Source of the DNA: Plutella xylostella
Taxonomy: Eukaryota; Arthropoda; Insecta; Lepidoptera; Plutellidae
Reading direction: 5' to 3'
NCBI RefSeq assembly: GCF_932276165.1
Contig: NC_063992.1
Span: 5,838,001 to 5,902,000, forward strand
Length of the DNA stretch: 64,000 bases
In this document: positions 12,001-22,345 of the stretch, in pieces
Position numbering within the stretch: position 1 is the first letter of the stretch
Layout of the letters: every line of letters begins with the position of its first letter
Program-made: the position numbers and the translations under genes
Notes under the pieces: generated by a model
Databases searched by the model: none
The model's input: only the letters and a program-made list of their open reading frames with translations
What the model was told of the DNA's origin: nothing

Positions 12001-15000
12001 CACACAAACCTCCCACCCCACAGGTGCTAGGCACGCTATTCGTGATAAGCTTCTCCACGCCTATCTTCATGGCGATCATCATCCCGATCGGCATCATCTA
12101 CTACGTGATCCAGCGGTTCTACGTGGCCACCTCCAGACAGCTGAAGCGGCTCGAGTCAGTGTCGCGGTCGCCGATATACTCGCACTTCGGCGAGAGCATA
12201 ACCGGAGCTTCTACTATTAGAGCGTACGGGGTTATACAGAGGTTAGTAATATTGTGTATAATTAAATTATAAGCCACAGAAAATATTAGTCGGTATTCTA
12301 AGTTTGACTGTGCGCTAATTTAAACCCGTTAAACGCGTAAAATTTAAGTTTGTGTGGCCTATATAGGTATGTCTGTCTAGAAGATAAAATTGATATGATA
12401 TATAGTTTCATTATATCGGTACAAAAGTGATGGGATTTTTTTGTCGTGACATCGCTTTTTTTTAGCTAACAGCCTTTTAGTTTCCATCATACACATCCGA
12501 CCTTCATTATTGTTGTACATATTCTGTTTACCCTAATGTATCAGTACCACTTATCTCATAACTCTTCGCAGATTCATCGACATCTCCGAACGAGGCGTGG
12601 ACCACAACCAAGAGTGCTACTACCCGAGCTGCATCGCCAACCGCTGGCTCGCGGTCCGACTAGAAATGATCGGAAACCTCATCATATTCTTCGCGGCGGT
12701 GTTCGCGGTGCTGGGAAAACAGTCCGATGATGGCATCACGGCTGGCTTGGTCGGGTTGTCCGTCAGTTATGCGCTACAGGTGAGGACCTTATTCGCTTAG
12801 TTATTTAGATAACACACAAACAGAAACAATTTTACAAACATAGAGAAAAAATAAATAGTAGGTACAATCAAAATTCAAAATAAAGTGACATATACTTAGC
12901 ATGGGTCCGTCCGCCATCTTCATAATATAGGTATTATTTCTCTATCTGCTGGATTCAAACGTAGCCTTCTTATTTTACCAGGACTTTGAGTTTCAATAAG
13001 TTAAACTGTTCACGTTAATGACAATATGTTGTTTGCAGATCACACAAACATTGAACTGGCTGGTGCGAATGACGTCAGAAGTTGAAACGAACATCGTTGC
13101 TGTGGAGAGGATAAAGGAATACGCTGAAACCAAACAGGTAAGCGCGCATTCGGAGCGGTACGAATCTCATCATTTAATTTTATTCAATCGCGCTTGGTAA
13201 ACCTAACTTTCATACCCTATTGGATATCGGTTAATCGGCAGATATGACTGGTACACTGCCAATTCAGCTTGCAGATTTGAAGAGCTATATAAGCAACCCA
13301 TTATAATTGTGCTTCATAATGATCAGATAATAATCGTCCACCATCTGCTGACATATGCCTCATCAAAGTTCGATATAATACTCTCAAACATCCAATATGT
13401 GGCTCCAACGGGCTTCTCCGGAGCTAGTTCTCGTCGGTGTAGTTGCATGGACAGTTGAATTAAATTCCCCTCCCAATTCCAGGAAGCAGCCTGGACGGTC
13501 CCCAACGGCCCCGCCTCAGACTGGCCGGCGACGGGCGCGGTGCAGCTCGACCGAGTGAGCCTCGGGTACCGCGTGGGCGGCGAGCCCGCGCTGCGTGACG
13601 TCACGTGCGCCGTGGCCCCGCGGGACAAGGTCGGCATCGTGGGCAGGACCGGCGCCGGGAAGTCTACCCTGACTCTGGGGCTGTTCAGGTAACTATATTC
13701 ACTATTCAATCTATTCATATCTGGTCCTTCAATTAGACGCGCGCGTTAATACGCTTGAGTTTACGTGCACACTCCGTTTATTCAGATAAGTTTGGTATGC
13801 GTCTGAGGCTGGTCCGTCCGCTGTTTTGTCCGAAATCTTGTCGCCATCTTGGAAAACCAGCTTGCCATTATTAAAGAAAAAAAACCTTCTCAATCTCAAT
13901 ACAGAAACACAAGCTTGTACCTCAAGCTAGTCAAAAGTCAACACCAAACCAACTAACCCTATTCTTCACCAACAGGATAGTAGAAGCGATGGACGGCCGC
14001 ATCCTCATCGACGGCGTGGACATCTCCAAGATCGGGCTGCACCAGCTGCGCTCGCGCATCACCATCATCCCGCAGGACCCCGTGTTGTTCTCGGGGACTC
14101 TCAGGATGAACCTCGACCCCTTCCTCGCGTATACTGACGATGATATCTGGAGGGCGCTTGAGCACGCGCATTTGAAGGGCTTTGTTGAAGGTTAGTGGCG
14201 GTGGTGTTGTTTTATGTTGATAGCTGTTGTTTTTATTCAAGCATACTCGTAAACTTTTTTTTTTACAAATAACACAAGTTTCTATGTTTTGATTCTATTC
14301 TATTCTATTCTCTGTGGGGGTGTAAGTACCTGCACCTGGCTCTCTCGAGTGGAACCTTTGTGCATATCCCCAAGGTCTAAACTGCCTTCCTAAGCTTGGA
14401 CCATTTCCCACCACGCTGGTCCACTGCGGGTTGGTGGGTTCACATGTCTAGATGTGCTAGATCTAGATATGCAGGTTTCCTCACGATGTTTTCCTTCACC
14501 GTAAGAGCGATGGTATACATTGTACTTAAGTTAAAAGAACTCATTGGTACATGTCAGCGCCGGGATTCGAACCCGCATCTCTTGATTGAGAAGCGGGCGC
14601 TCACCCGACTGAGCTACCACCGCTCCTCTATGTTTTGATTTAAAAAACTACAATATATTCAGAAATACACAAGGTGTTACCAGTAGGAGAGGATCAAAAT
14701 TTACATTCTAAACAGCTTTTATAGTTCTCTGTATACTTTTTGTCTAGCGATGGAAATTTTAATTTGCAGATAGCTAAGTTTCGTGAACACAATGACGAAC
14801 CCGACTGTTCCTCTAACCTACACCCTTCCCCCGCAGGTCTGACAGCAGGCCTCCGTCACGAGATCTCCGAGGGCGGCGAGAATCTCTCCGTGGGACAGAG
14901 ACAGCTGGTGTGTCTGGCGCGAGCTCTCCTGAGGAAGACGCCTCTACTAGTGCTGGATGAGGCCACGGCCGCCGTCGACCTGGAGACCGACGAGCTTATA

Positions 15001-15875
15001 CAGGTACACGAGTGTGAAATGTGTAGAGATGTAGATTAGAGGATAGATAGTCAGCGGCAACTGGTGTTTCTGGTGAGAGCTGCTGAGGAAGACGCCGCTG
15101 CTGGTGCTGGATGAAGCCACGGCCGCCGTGGACCTGGAGACTGACGAGCTCATACAGGTACACGAGTGTGAAATATGCAGACATGTAGATTAGAAGATAG
15201 TCGATTAGCTACAGCTAGTGTGACTGGTGAGCTCTGCTGAGGAAGACTCCATTACTGGTGCTGGATGAGGCCACCGCCGCCGTCGACCTGGAGTCCGACG
15301 AGCTCATACAGGTACACGAGTGTGAAATGTGCGGAGATGTAGATCCGAGCGCGGTTGGTCAGCGGCACTGTACGCGAGTGTGAAATGTGCACAATAGTAG
15401 TATATAAATACTGCATCCACGGAGTTGAAACTCCAAGCCATCTTTTTACACTTCATCATCAGACCGTAATGGAGTAGCTTGTTTCCAGAGCCCTGCTGCT
15501 CACATACAGCCGCGTGGTTATTCAATGATTGCGCTGTCAATCTCTCACTGAGTAAAATAATATTAATAAAATTCCGTTTGCTTATAACCCCGCCAGTTAT
15601 AGCCACAGCCTACAGTCGTTCCACACTATCCCAAACGCAGTTGATTACCACCGTTACTAAACCCACCATTCCTCCCACAGAAAACCATCCGTTCCGAGTT
15701 CTCGTCCTGCACGGTGTTAACGATAGCGCACCGTCTTAACACGATCATGGACTCGACGCGCGTGATGGTGCTGGACAAGGGGCAGCTCGTGGAGTTCGCG
15801 CCGCCCGACCAGCTGCTGCAGGACAAGAACTCCATCTTCTACAGTATGGCTAAGGACGCCGGACTGGTTAACTAG
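1..15875 (+). CDS. ABCC4: ABCC4-type ABC transporter, 3' part (TMD2 and NBD2)
   Basis: A membrane ATPase of the ABCC (MRP) family that exports organic anions and conjugates; closest by eye to ABCC4 and fly lethal(2)03659. The 5' part (TMD1, NBD1) is outside the window. Exons: 1-27, 328-441, 688-797, 6134-6277, 6566-6644, 8990-9213 (or 10159-10379), 12024-12241, 12572-12779, 13039-13137, 13483-13688, 13976-14190, 14837-15003, 15681-15875. All phases agree, giving about 667 residues to the stop. The first three exons encode a charged linker; TMD2 begins at VKWTIYKDY and carries the loop motif TPVGRIINRFSKDVD. NBD2 shows Walker A GRTGAGKST, Q-loop IIPQDPVLFSGT, signature LSVGQRQL, Walker B LLVLDEATAAVD and H-loop TIAHRLNT, so it should be catalytically competent. 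Odd points: duplicated exon 6, tandem copies of the Walker-B exon end, and a 5.3-kb intron full of repeats. AATAAA signals follow at about 16,348 and 16,373. Confidence 0.95.
1615..1915. repeat. 65-bp inverted repeat pair flanking a promoter-bearing repeat
   Basis: The segment 1615-1680 (starting aatagacgcatttttcctg) reappears as its reverse complement at about 1851-1915, nearly perfectly. A further direct copy of agcctatctgaaacctagtt follows at 1926. The enclosed part, 1688-1835, is the TATA-containing repeat that recurs inverted near 5.8 kb. Confidence 0.85.
1658..1835 (+). mobile_element. Promoter-bearing terminal repeat, left copy
   Basis: This repeat is almost identical, in reverse orientation, to 5767-5950. 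Near its end it contains tatataaatag (about 1795) and, about 32 nt downstream, cctcagttg, a good arthropod initiator (TCAGT). TATA and initiator at canonical spacing suggest a pol II promoter pointing right, towards the partner copy. The element class is unknown; an LTR fragment or a long terminal inverted repeat are both possible. Confidence 0.65.
4083..4168 (+). repeat. Interspersed repeat fragment shared with 58637-58719
   Basis: The string acgaaaaacgaactttcag, the following GCGC-rich stretch and a block ending in cacgacagct recur with changes at 58,637-58,719. No open frame is convincing. It is probably a fragment of a longer dispersed element. Confidence 0.6.
4728..5060. repeat. GC-rich minisatellite with 51-bp units
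   Basis: Several copies of a roughly 51-bp unit built on gcgatgcaggtggcacaa and cggtggccagggccaggac are interspersed with a second motif, cagggcaggagtgcatggc (seen twice). It is strikingly GC-rich inside an AT-rich intron. Several frames on both strands stay open for 70-197 codons, which is the expected behaviour of a stop-poor tandem repeat rather than evidence of a gene. Confidence 0.85.
5767..5950 (-). mobile_element. Promoter-bearing terminal repeat, right copy
   Basis: This is the reverse-complement partner of 1658-1835, with the same TATA (ctatttatata on the + strand) and initiator (caactgagg on the + strand). It points left, towards the first copy. Beyond the initiator the two copies diverge: this one continues into a GC-rich stretch down to about 5577, including 'cgtcggagcgaagccgacg', a short palindrome. 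Confidence 0.65.
6645..8989 (+). other. ABCC intron with small inverted-repeat elements
   Basis: AT-rich intron. At about 8620-8716 an inverted repeat (caccagctggagtaaactg against cagtttactacagctggt) looks like a short MITE. At about 8732 a single end, ggccacttgcaccaa, matches the MITE family seen at 42,272 and 44,874. Nothing coding was seen. Confidence 0.6.
8990..9213 (+). other. ABCC exon 6a, candidate mutually exclusive exon
   Basis: This exon follows the acceptor gcggcag and ends at TCG before gtatga. It enters in phase 1 and leaves in phase 0 (224 nt). It encodes a TMD2 helix and the intracellular loop with FFDCTPVGRIINRFSKDVD. The acceptor has a poor pyrimidine tract (TG-rich), which may make it weak and open to regulation. 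It is homologous to the exon at 10159-10379. Confidence 0.85.
10159..10379 (+). other. ABCC exon 6b, candidate mutually exclusive exon
   Basis: This exon follows gttcgcag and ends at GAG before gtaaat. It also enters in phase 1 and leaves in phase 0 (221 nt). It encodes the same segment as exon 6a, with FFEVTPVGRVLARFSKDVD. By hand alignment about 32 of 75 positions match, concentrated in the loop; the helix residues differ. Including both exons would keep the frame but repeat one membrane segment, so use of one or the other is the sensible reading. Confidence 0.85.
10643..11400 (+). mobile_element. Non-autonomous DNA transposon family A, copy 1 (758 bp)
   Basis: One of three near-identical copies (others at 20,787 and 24,935). 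The ends are GGTTCTACC and GCGGAACCC, imperfect terminal inverted repeats. It is flanked by the 8-bp duplication cctccaat (10635-10642 and 11401-11408). Both subterminal regions are arrays of degenerate 15-16 bp motifs of the type TTTGGCATAA-CTCG, inverted with respect to each other; the centre has a GC-rich block with repeated agcggagcg. There is no transposase frame. The 8-9 bp target duplication fits hAT, MULE or Merlin-type transposition; the superfamily is undecided. It sits in the intron after exon 6b. Confidence 0.88.
14295..14626 (-). mobile_element. tRNA-derived SINE, copy 1
   Basis: Read on the minus strand the element starts ggagcggtggtagctcagt (pol III A box) with the B box ggttcgaatccc (gggattcgaaccc on the + strand), continues through a conserved body and ends in a TAGAA-type tail. 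A perfect 14-bp target-site duplication, tctatgttttgatt, flanks it (14281-14294 and 14627-14640). It lies in the intron between the NBD2 Q-loop exon and the signature exon of the ABCC gene. Confidence 0.93.
15004..15400 (+). repeat. 154-bp tandem copies of the ABCC Walker-B exon end
   Basis: After the true exon (donor GT at 15004) the segment encoding the end of the signature helix through Walker B and DELIQ, plus the start of the intron, is repeated twice. The copied donors fall at 15158 and 15312, exactly 154 bp apart each time. A fourth remnant of the intron part lies near 15360-15395. Copies 2 and 3 have short deletions before the Walker B codons (copy 2 lost 2 nt) and lack the first part of the exon, so they look like pseudo-exons. 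Their donors (caggtacacgag) are intact. Confidence 0.9.
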
Positions 15876-15969
15876 TTGCGATTATATGGGGAGATAGAAA
15901 AGGTATAGGAAGAAGGGGGTGATTCGGCAGGTCGTTTTTTTGTGATTATACGGGGGGTTAAGAAAGGTG

Positions 15970-16095
15970 TAGTGAGAGGAGAGTGTGATTCGGCATGTCT
16001 TTCTGAACAACTTTTGTATTACAAGTTTTTTTTAAATTCGGGTATAAAAGAAACACCTCTTTCGGCTTACTATGCCACTTTTTCAACAGCCCGTA
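15970..16095 (-). repeat. Dispersed repeat B fragment
   Basis: This contains tctttctgaacaacttttgt and ends cttttt-caacagcccgta. The same order of blocks is seen, reverse complemented, at 29,684-29,790 and partly at 43,134-43,190. Diagnostic blocks are similar but the copies are old and gapped. No coding capacity. Confidence 0.6.
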
Positions 16096-18210
16096 TAACG
16101 CGTACGTAACCTCTAAACCGCCAAGATTGATTGTAAAGTTTTATTTTCAGTGTTTTATTATCTTCTGCATGCAATGGGCAGATAGGTGTATTCAAAGTTT
16201 ACTTGATATGAGTGGTTGGCGGTTACAAGGTTAAAATCAATGTAGGCATCGGTAGATACTATTAAGCAGAACTCGAATCACTTATGTACGACTTGCTATA
16301 AATTTGTGTTACCCACTTGTCATAAGTTATATTGTGTGCACATAAGAAATAAATAACACCTCTGTCAATATAAATAAAGACGATCACGTATTTTTTTTAT
16401 GAAGATTGCGTTAAATGACGTCTCTGAGTACGGCAGTATCATTCATCAGCTACTTAAAAATAAAACTGTCAATAGTATTTATCGATGACAACACGCTCAC
16501 ACCGCAGGGTAGGTTCCGCAATAATTTAGTTAGACTTCTGTAAACCACTACTTTTAATGACGCCTTATTAGCGTTGTGATAGCTGTAAATTAAACCTAAT
16601 CGTCTGTCCGTTTTCTACTGTCTTTGAATAAGCATGTCGTATCCAAGTGATGTAGATTTAAAATAAGAATCCGATTTGAATAGGCAACTGTTATTAGGTT
16701 TAAGATTTCACTGAGAATATCTCCACTATAAGTTATCAAATATTGAATGCATAGCCTTGCATTTTAACATTATATTTAAATCTTACTGGTAACAGTATGT
16801 GGTTGCACGTGACAAAACATATTGTTTATTGTTTTAATGCATTTACAATGGCGTTTTACAGAATTATACATTAGTTTATAACACGGTCACAAGTTCGTAA
16901 AATTAAAATAAAACAGTACAAATTAATGTTGTAGGTACCATCATCACACACTTACTAGTTGTTTTTTTCTTTAATTCCACTGCCCTTAATGTTATACTTA
17001 ATGCAATACTTATTTAATGTTATTTTGTACTTTAAATGAAAAAAAGTGTGCTTAATTCGTACTTACATATAATTTTACAATTTGATATTTTGTTTCTTAT
17101 TAAGTACTTATATTCTTTATAAGATAAGTTAATTGTTTTCTTTTCAATATAGAATTTTATGTAAATAGCACGGTTTCGAATCAAATCTATATTTTAGTGT
17201 GATAATTAATTATACATCACGAATTATTAAATGTTATGTTGATAAGGTTTTCGATGTCTGTGTTCCAGCGACTTATATTCACTAAAATGTAGTTCAGGCG
17301 ATGTGCTCTGCCCATTAATATTTCGAGTGCCTTTGAATCGTATGTTTAGTTTGATGAGTACATCGTGTACATTTACCTACTTAACTAAATATTATTAATG
17401 GAAGAAACTCGGCCATACAACAGGATATTGCCAAAAGTGTGTTGGGATCCGAAAGGGTTATTCATTCTGAAGTACTTTATAGCTGTTAAATTTATGTGGG
17501 TGAAGAAATATTATTTTCTATTACTAGGAAGAGATGTCGAACATGATTTTTGCTTTATTTCTGTGTACCCCTTTCGGATTTCAATATCAGTTTTGTAGCA
17601 ACCTGTTTAAGACTCTCATACCTCTACAAAATAAATAAATTGCATTTAATTTTGATTAACATTTAAATTATACCGTGTTAAGGATTATTTTGTGTTATTT
17701 ACCCAGTGTAAACTAATGATTGCACCAGTGTAAACTAATGATTGCAATATTGTTACAAGTTTTTAAAATTGGTAAAATATTTAAATGGTTAACTTAACTT
17801 TAACTTTGTTTTTAATAACTTTAGTTAGATTGTTTATCATTCACAAAAGAGATTACTAACTTACTATTTAACATCCCGGATATCAGATCCAATAAAAGTG
17901 TATTGTTTGTTAAAAAAAATTACATGTTGTAATAGCTTTATAGGTACTTACTTATTTTTCTGTTTGGTGCATCTAACTTTATTACTGTGCGAATTTAGAA
18001 AATATTACTTAAATGTATAAAGTTTGTAAGTGCAATTTGTAAATTGTAAATACGATACTAACGTAGGCAACCTTATAGCAGTGAATAGCCATCCTACTTA
18101 ATACAAAGGTATCGAAGGAGTAATTTTGACTTTTCGCAGCAGCGGTAGAGGTAACAAATTCCCCTCCTATGAATATTTTCATAATCTACGCTACAATATG
18201 AAACGTTATG

Positions 18211-18413
18211 TACAGATGAGCAGCACTTGTCGACAGTCAATTTCAGCTGCCAGCATTGGTCGGCGCTTATAACCGTCGTCGACCTGTCGACGTCGGTAGT
18301 GTAGTTCAGTCATTGTAGTACAACTGCAACAGTCGACATGTCGCCAGATACCGTCAAATACCGACAAATAATGACGACCGTCGGAGCCGTCAAACAAGTG
18401 CCGCTCGTCTGTA
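18211..18413. mobile_element. MITE-like element with 20-bp terminal inverted repeats
   Basis: The ends are tacagatgagcagcacttgt and, reverse complemented, tacagacgagcggcacttgt (18 of 20 match). The interior is rich in gtcgac and related ccgtc/gacgg motifs in both orientations, a likely set of subterminal binding sites. No clear target duplication was found. No coding capacity. Confidence 0.7.
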
Positions 18414-19192
18414 TGACTGCCATTGGAAAACTCTAAATTGACTTGTATATTGCGAATATATTAAGTATATATTTTGCCAAATTTGATGCCCTATATATCA
18501 AATATTAGGATATTACTTACCTAATTTCATACTTAACTATTATTACTTACTGTGAATCTGACATACGAGTCTTGCCACTGAATGGAATGAAGATGCTCAG
18601 TAGTTGGTACGTTGGTAGCCCTTTACTTGTCTCGCAAACTTAATTTGTTATGAATAGAAGCATTTTTGTATTGGAACACTATACATTTCTCGATAGTAGA
18701 TAAATCAATCCGTTAATTACTATTATATCTGAAACTTTTAATGTTTTGATTTGTTACGATTTTCTGCAATTACTGAATTTTTATAGAATATTAATATGAT
18801 TGAGTAACATTTTTTTATTGAATGACACATAATGTGAATGGTGTTTTTTATGTTTAGTATTATAATTATAATACCCTTTATGCAGGTTTACCGTAAGATT
18901 GTCTGAAATGTTCATTTTTCGTAATAAAATATTTGTATTAAAATAATTATTTAATTTCAATACTTAGGTACCTATTGAGAAACCTTTCAGTTGTGTTGTA
19001 AAGTAAGCTACCTCTTAATACCTATGTTACTTGAGGTTGTATGATACTTAGGTGCTAAGTTGTAATCTCAGGTTGTAACGTTAATTACCCTTAATCGAAC
19101 TATAATTTATTATATTACCCTACCTAATCATCAATTTAGGTAGGTACTTAGATAGGCAAGTTTCCTGTTTCCCTCTATACCTATAAACATTC

Positions 19193-19200
19193 TATAAATA
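19193..19200 (+). promoter_or_regulatory. Probable TATA box of lipase 1
   Basis: The sequence tataaata lies 54 bp before the start codon at 19254, so a short 5' UTR is expected. The initiator about 30 bp downstream is not a clear match. Confidence 0.5.
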
Positions 19201-19253
19201 GGCAAGCCTTATTTTATTATACTAAACACGTGTAAAAATACGTAACTATCGTC

Positions 19254-20489
19254 ATGGCTGTGGAGTCCTTTACAACAGTTTATCTAGTCCTTGTAATAGT
19301 TGGTTTAAATTACAATTATGCATTCGCAAACATATTCTCTTTGAAGGAAGCAATAGGGTACAACGAAGATGCACTTTTGAATTTTACTGGGCTTGCAACG
19401 AAGTACGGGTACAAATCGGAACAACACGTTGTCATCACGGAGGATGGATACATTCTGTCTTTATTTCGTATTTCGAACAAGACGTGTCGGGGAGGAAGGA
19501 AGCCTTTACCACTGGTCCTGATGCACGGGCTGCTGGACAGTTCGGACTCGTTCATCATCGCCGGGCCCGAGGCGGGGCTCGCGTACCGGCTGGCCGACGC
19601 CTGCCACGACGTGTGGTGCCCCAACCACCGCGGGAACCGCTACTCCCGGAACCACCTCACTTTGAACCACGAAGAAGACCCAGAATACTGGAACTTCAGC
19701 TATGACGAGCACGGCACCCGTGATCTCCCCGCCATCGTCGACTACGTGCTAAATGTCACAGCGGCCGCCTCCATCAACTACCTCGGACACTCGCAGGGCA
19801 CCACCGACTTCTTCATCCTCAACTCCGTGCGCCCCGACTACAACCGCAAGTTCAACCTGGCCATTTGCCTCGCGCCCGTGGCGTGGCTCTACCATTTGTT
19901 CAGCCCACTGCTACGACTACTAGCGAAATACGAACGAGAAATTGGGACCGCTTTAAGAGCAGTGGGAGTATACGAGTTGCTGGGCAGGAATCAACCAATA
20001 CCAGACAAACTGCTAGAATTATTTTGCCAGTATATTCCGGAAGTTCTTTGTGGCTCTACTTTCTTTCTAGTAACTGGTGTAAATCCTTCGAATATTCGCC
20101 GGGATATTCTGAGAGGTATAGTTGGCCATTATCCTAGTGCAAGTTCTGTTAAGAACTTATTGCATTTCGCGCAAGCAGTCAATGTGAACTCATTTCGGCG
20201 GTTTGATTATGAAAGTGAGGGTGCTAATATGGCGGTGTACGGAACACGCTCTCCCCCTGAGTACAATGTGACCAACGTGAATGTGAGAGTGGCTCTGCTA
20301 CGTGGCGAGGGTGACTTTCTAGTTTCTATGCAAGACGTCGATACTTTATATTCTCAGCTACCTAACGTCATTGATTACTATGTGATGCCTGAAAAGGACT
20401 GGAGTCATTTTGATTTTGTATGGGGAAAAAGGATACCTGACCAACTTTTACCCAAGGTTTTTGAGTATTTAGATTTGTACGCTGCATAG
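19254..20489 (+). CDS. Secreted acid-lipase-family lipase (lipase 1), intronless
   Basis: A 411-residue alpha/beta-hydrolase of the insect lipase 1/3 (lysosomal acid/gastric lipase) family, predicted to hydrolyse triglycerides or other acyl esters in the gut lumen, haemolymph or lysosome. It starts with a hydrophobic signal peptide (residues about 8-25). Then come the family motifs: YGY near residue 61, ITEDGYIL, LMHGLLDSSD around the oxyanion region, DVWCPNHRGNRYS, and the nucleophile elbow LGHSQGTT with Ser180. The likely triad partners are Asp354 (GEGD) and His385 (DWSHFDFVWG). Length matches the family. The gene has no introns. Its closest neighbour by sequence is the lipase at 34,130-35,371. 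The ATG at 19254 is the only one that places the signal peptide at the N terminus. The true substrate is unknown. Confidence 0.95.
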   Translation: MAVESFTTVYLVLVIVGLNYNYAFANIFSLKEAIGYNEDALLNFTGLATKYGYKSEQHVVITEDGYILSLFRISNKTCRGGRKPLPLVLMHGLLDSSDSFIIAGPEAGLAYRLADACHDVWCPNHRGNRYSRNHLTLNHEEDPEYWNFSYDEHGTRDLPAIVDYVLNVTAAASINYLGHSQGTTDFFILNSVRPDYNRKFNLAICLAPVAWLYHLFSPLLRLLAKYEREIGTALRAVGVYELLGRNQPIPDKLLELFCQYIPEVLCGSTFFLVTGVNPSNIRRDILRGIVGHYPSASSVKNLLHFAQAVNVNSFRRFDYESEGANMAVYGTRSPPEYNVTNVNVRVALLRGEGDFLVSMQDVDTLYSQLPNVIDYYVMPEKDWSHFDFVWGKRIPDQLLPKVFEYLDLYAA

Positions 20490-20786
20490 GTAATTATGCA
20501 GGAGCAACACCTACTTATCTACCTACCTCATCCATGTTACCCAACCCAACTTTACGATTATAGTGCTTCAGCAACAGCCCACCCATGTAAGTAATCTGTT
20601 TGCCAAATGTTGCGAACATCATAAATTTGATTAGGTAGGTATACTTAAGTACTTATTTAATAAATAATTAATACCTAATGATCATGCAAATCTTTTTTTA
20701 TTTGATCCATGAAAATCTCGATACTTTCTGTACCTAACTAGTTACCTGCTAATAATTAATTATAAAATTTCTTTGATCTTTATGGG

Positions 20787-21542
20787 GGGTTCCGCTCATC
20801 TGGCATAATCTTTATTGACCAAAACTCATTTCGCATAACTCGTATGGTCTAAACTTTTTTGGCCGAACCATCACTTTGCCAAGACTTATGTGGCATAAGG
20901 CTCGTTTCGTCTAAAACTCTTTAGGCACAATCTTTAAACACCTAAGTTTCGTTTGCTCAAATTTATGTTCGTCTATACCTATGTATAATCTTGTTTCTCC
21001 TAATGTTATCTTAATAAATAATATATTAAGTATGTAGTAAATGTACAAATTGTGGTATTTTTCTCCTACATCCCGAAAATCACGATATTGTATGATCAAA
21101 AATCGAAAGTTAACGACCAATATAATTAATACAAACCCCATGAGATCGAAACCTAAAAATAGGTGCGACGACGAGCAAAGCGAGGAGGAGCGTGTTAGGT
21201 GCACATGTTCATCAAAACCAAAGCGGAGCGCAGCGAAGCGGAGCGGAGCGTTTTCCAAACAGCGGAAACAATACAAGGCACCAGTTTGCGCTATGTAGGG
21301 AGACGCTCCGTCAAAGTTAAAGCCAAATGAATATTATTACTTTGTATAAACCTATGCCATAGCATTATTAGGCTATTCAAGATTTGGCCATACCATTATT
21401 AGGCTAAACAATGTTATGCGAAATAACTTTTTACTAAACGAGATTTATGCCATACGATTTTCGGCGTAACGAGACTTTGACCAAACGTTACTATGCAATA
21501 CGAGATTAGGCAAAAAAATCTTATGCCAAAAAAGGTAGAACC
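20787..21542 (-). mobile_element. DNA transposon family A, copy 2
   Basis: This is a reverse-orientation copy of the element at 10,643. It is flanked by the duplication ctttatggg (20778-20786 and 21543-21551; one G is ambiguous between duplication and element). Internal arrays and the GC-rich centre are the same. It lies downstream of lipase 1. Confidence 0.88.
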
Positions 21543-21843
21543 CTTTATGGGCCCTCAGACGGGCCACCAGCCACACTTAACAACAGCATAATCATCCGTC
21601 GTTTTCATTAATTTTGTATGGATCGGGGCACGACGACGACGGTCCAACGTAAACCGTGTCGCTGCACACGTGCCCCTTGAATGTTTCCTATACTTACGGA
21701 TAATCCAACAGGCAGACGAGCATGTCCCATGTAGCTGCAGCTCCCCATAAGCCACTACGAATCCATAACAAAATCTGGACTGAGAAACCGAGCTCGGGAT
21801 CCGGGACGCTCGTATACATAGTACCCCGAGTCCCTGAAGGTAC

Positions 21844-21964
21844 GCACAGACCGGCCCAACGAACGCCCAACGATGGATACTTATCATGCATAATACAGGG
21901 CAGATTGCAGCAACGAAGGTCAACGACACCCGTTCGTTGGCGTTCGTTTGGCCGGTCTGTACGC
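21844..21964. mobile_element. Short MITE with about 30-bp inverted ends
   Basis: The left end, cacagaccggcccaacgaac, pairs with the right end, gttcgtttggccggtctgt. The inverted ends extend into cgccaacga. The element is about 120 bp and has no coding capacity. It lies in the space between lipase 1 and NDUFC2. Confidence 0.8.
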
Positions 21965-22102
21965 AGCTTGATAACTATAAACAGCTGGGCCTGTGGGTAG
22001 TTCCGGCAACGACGCTCATGCACCTCGGGTCGTGGTGTTAGAGTTTCATCACACGTACCTAGCATATATTGGAGTTGCCTCAGATGAAGAGTGCCTCATA
22101 TC

Positions 22103-22148
22103 TGCATGGAAGTAATAGGTACCTACTTCGTACTTATTACTTCCATGC
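22103..22148. repeat. Hairpin-forming inverted repeat upstream of NDUFC2
   Basis: The arm gcatggaagtaataggta pairs with tacttattacttccatgc across a 10-bp spacer, with one mismatch. It lies about 200 bp before the NDUFC2 start. A role is not evident. Confidence 0.7.
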
Positions 22149-22345
22149 TTCCATGCATATCTGTTTATCAAAATTATCATTCTGCTGAGTAACTAGTGCA
22201 TTATCCAAGACATTCATAGATTAATTTTGTTGTTGTCACTTGTCAAAATCAAATATTCACAAAGTGACATTGACATGTGATGTGCAGTGTTTCATTTTCA
22301 CGAGTCTGAAGTTTTGCAAGAGTTTTCAAGGAAAATTTGCAAAGA

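Larger units (their letters stand above)
15876..19253. other. ABCC 3' UTR and intergenic DNA
   Basis: AT-rich, no supported gene. Poly(A) signals for ABCC lie at about 16,348 and 16,373. A repeat with cttctgaacaacttttgt at about 15,970-16,095 recurs at 29,684 and 43,134. A 22-bp direct duplication (cagtgtaaactaatgattg) occurs at about 17,704-17,750. A TIR element is at 18,211-18,413. A TATA box precedes the lipase. Confidence 0.65.

Noticed and set aside
15048..15311. Copies 2 and 3 of the Walker-B segment as functional alternative exons
   Set aside because: They lack the signature-motif part and carry frameshifts before the Walker B codons; inclusion would truncate the protein. Reported instead as pseudo-exons.
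22337..22345. Extended NDUFC2 start at a TTG
   Set aside because: Not an ATG; the ATG at 22346 matches family length.
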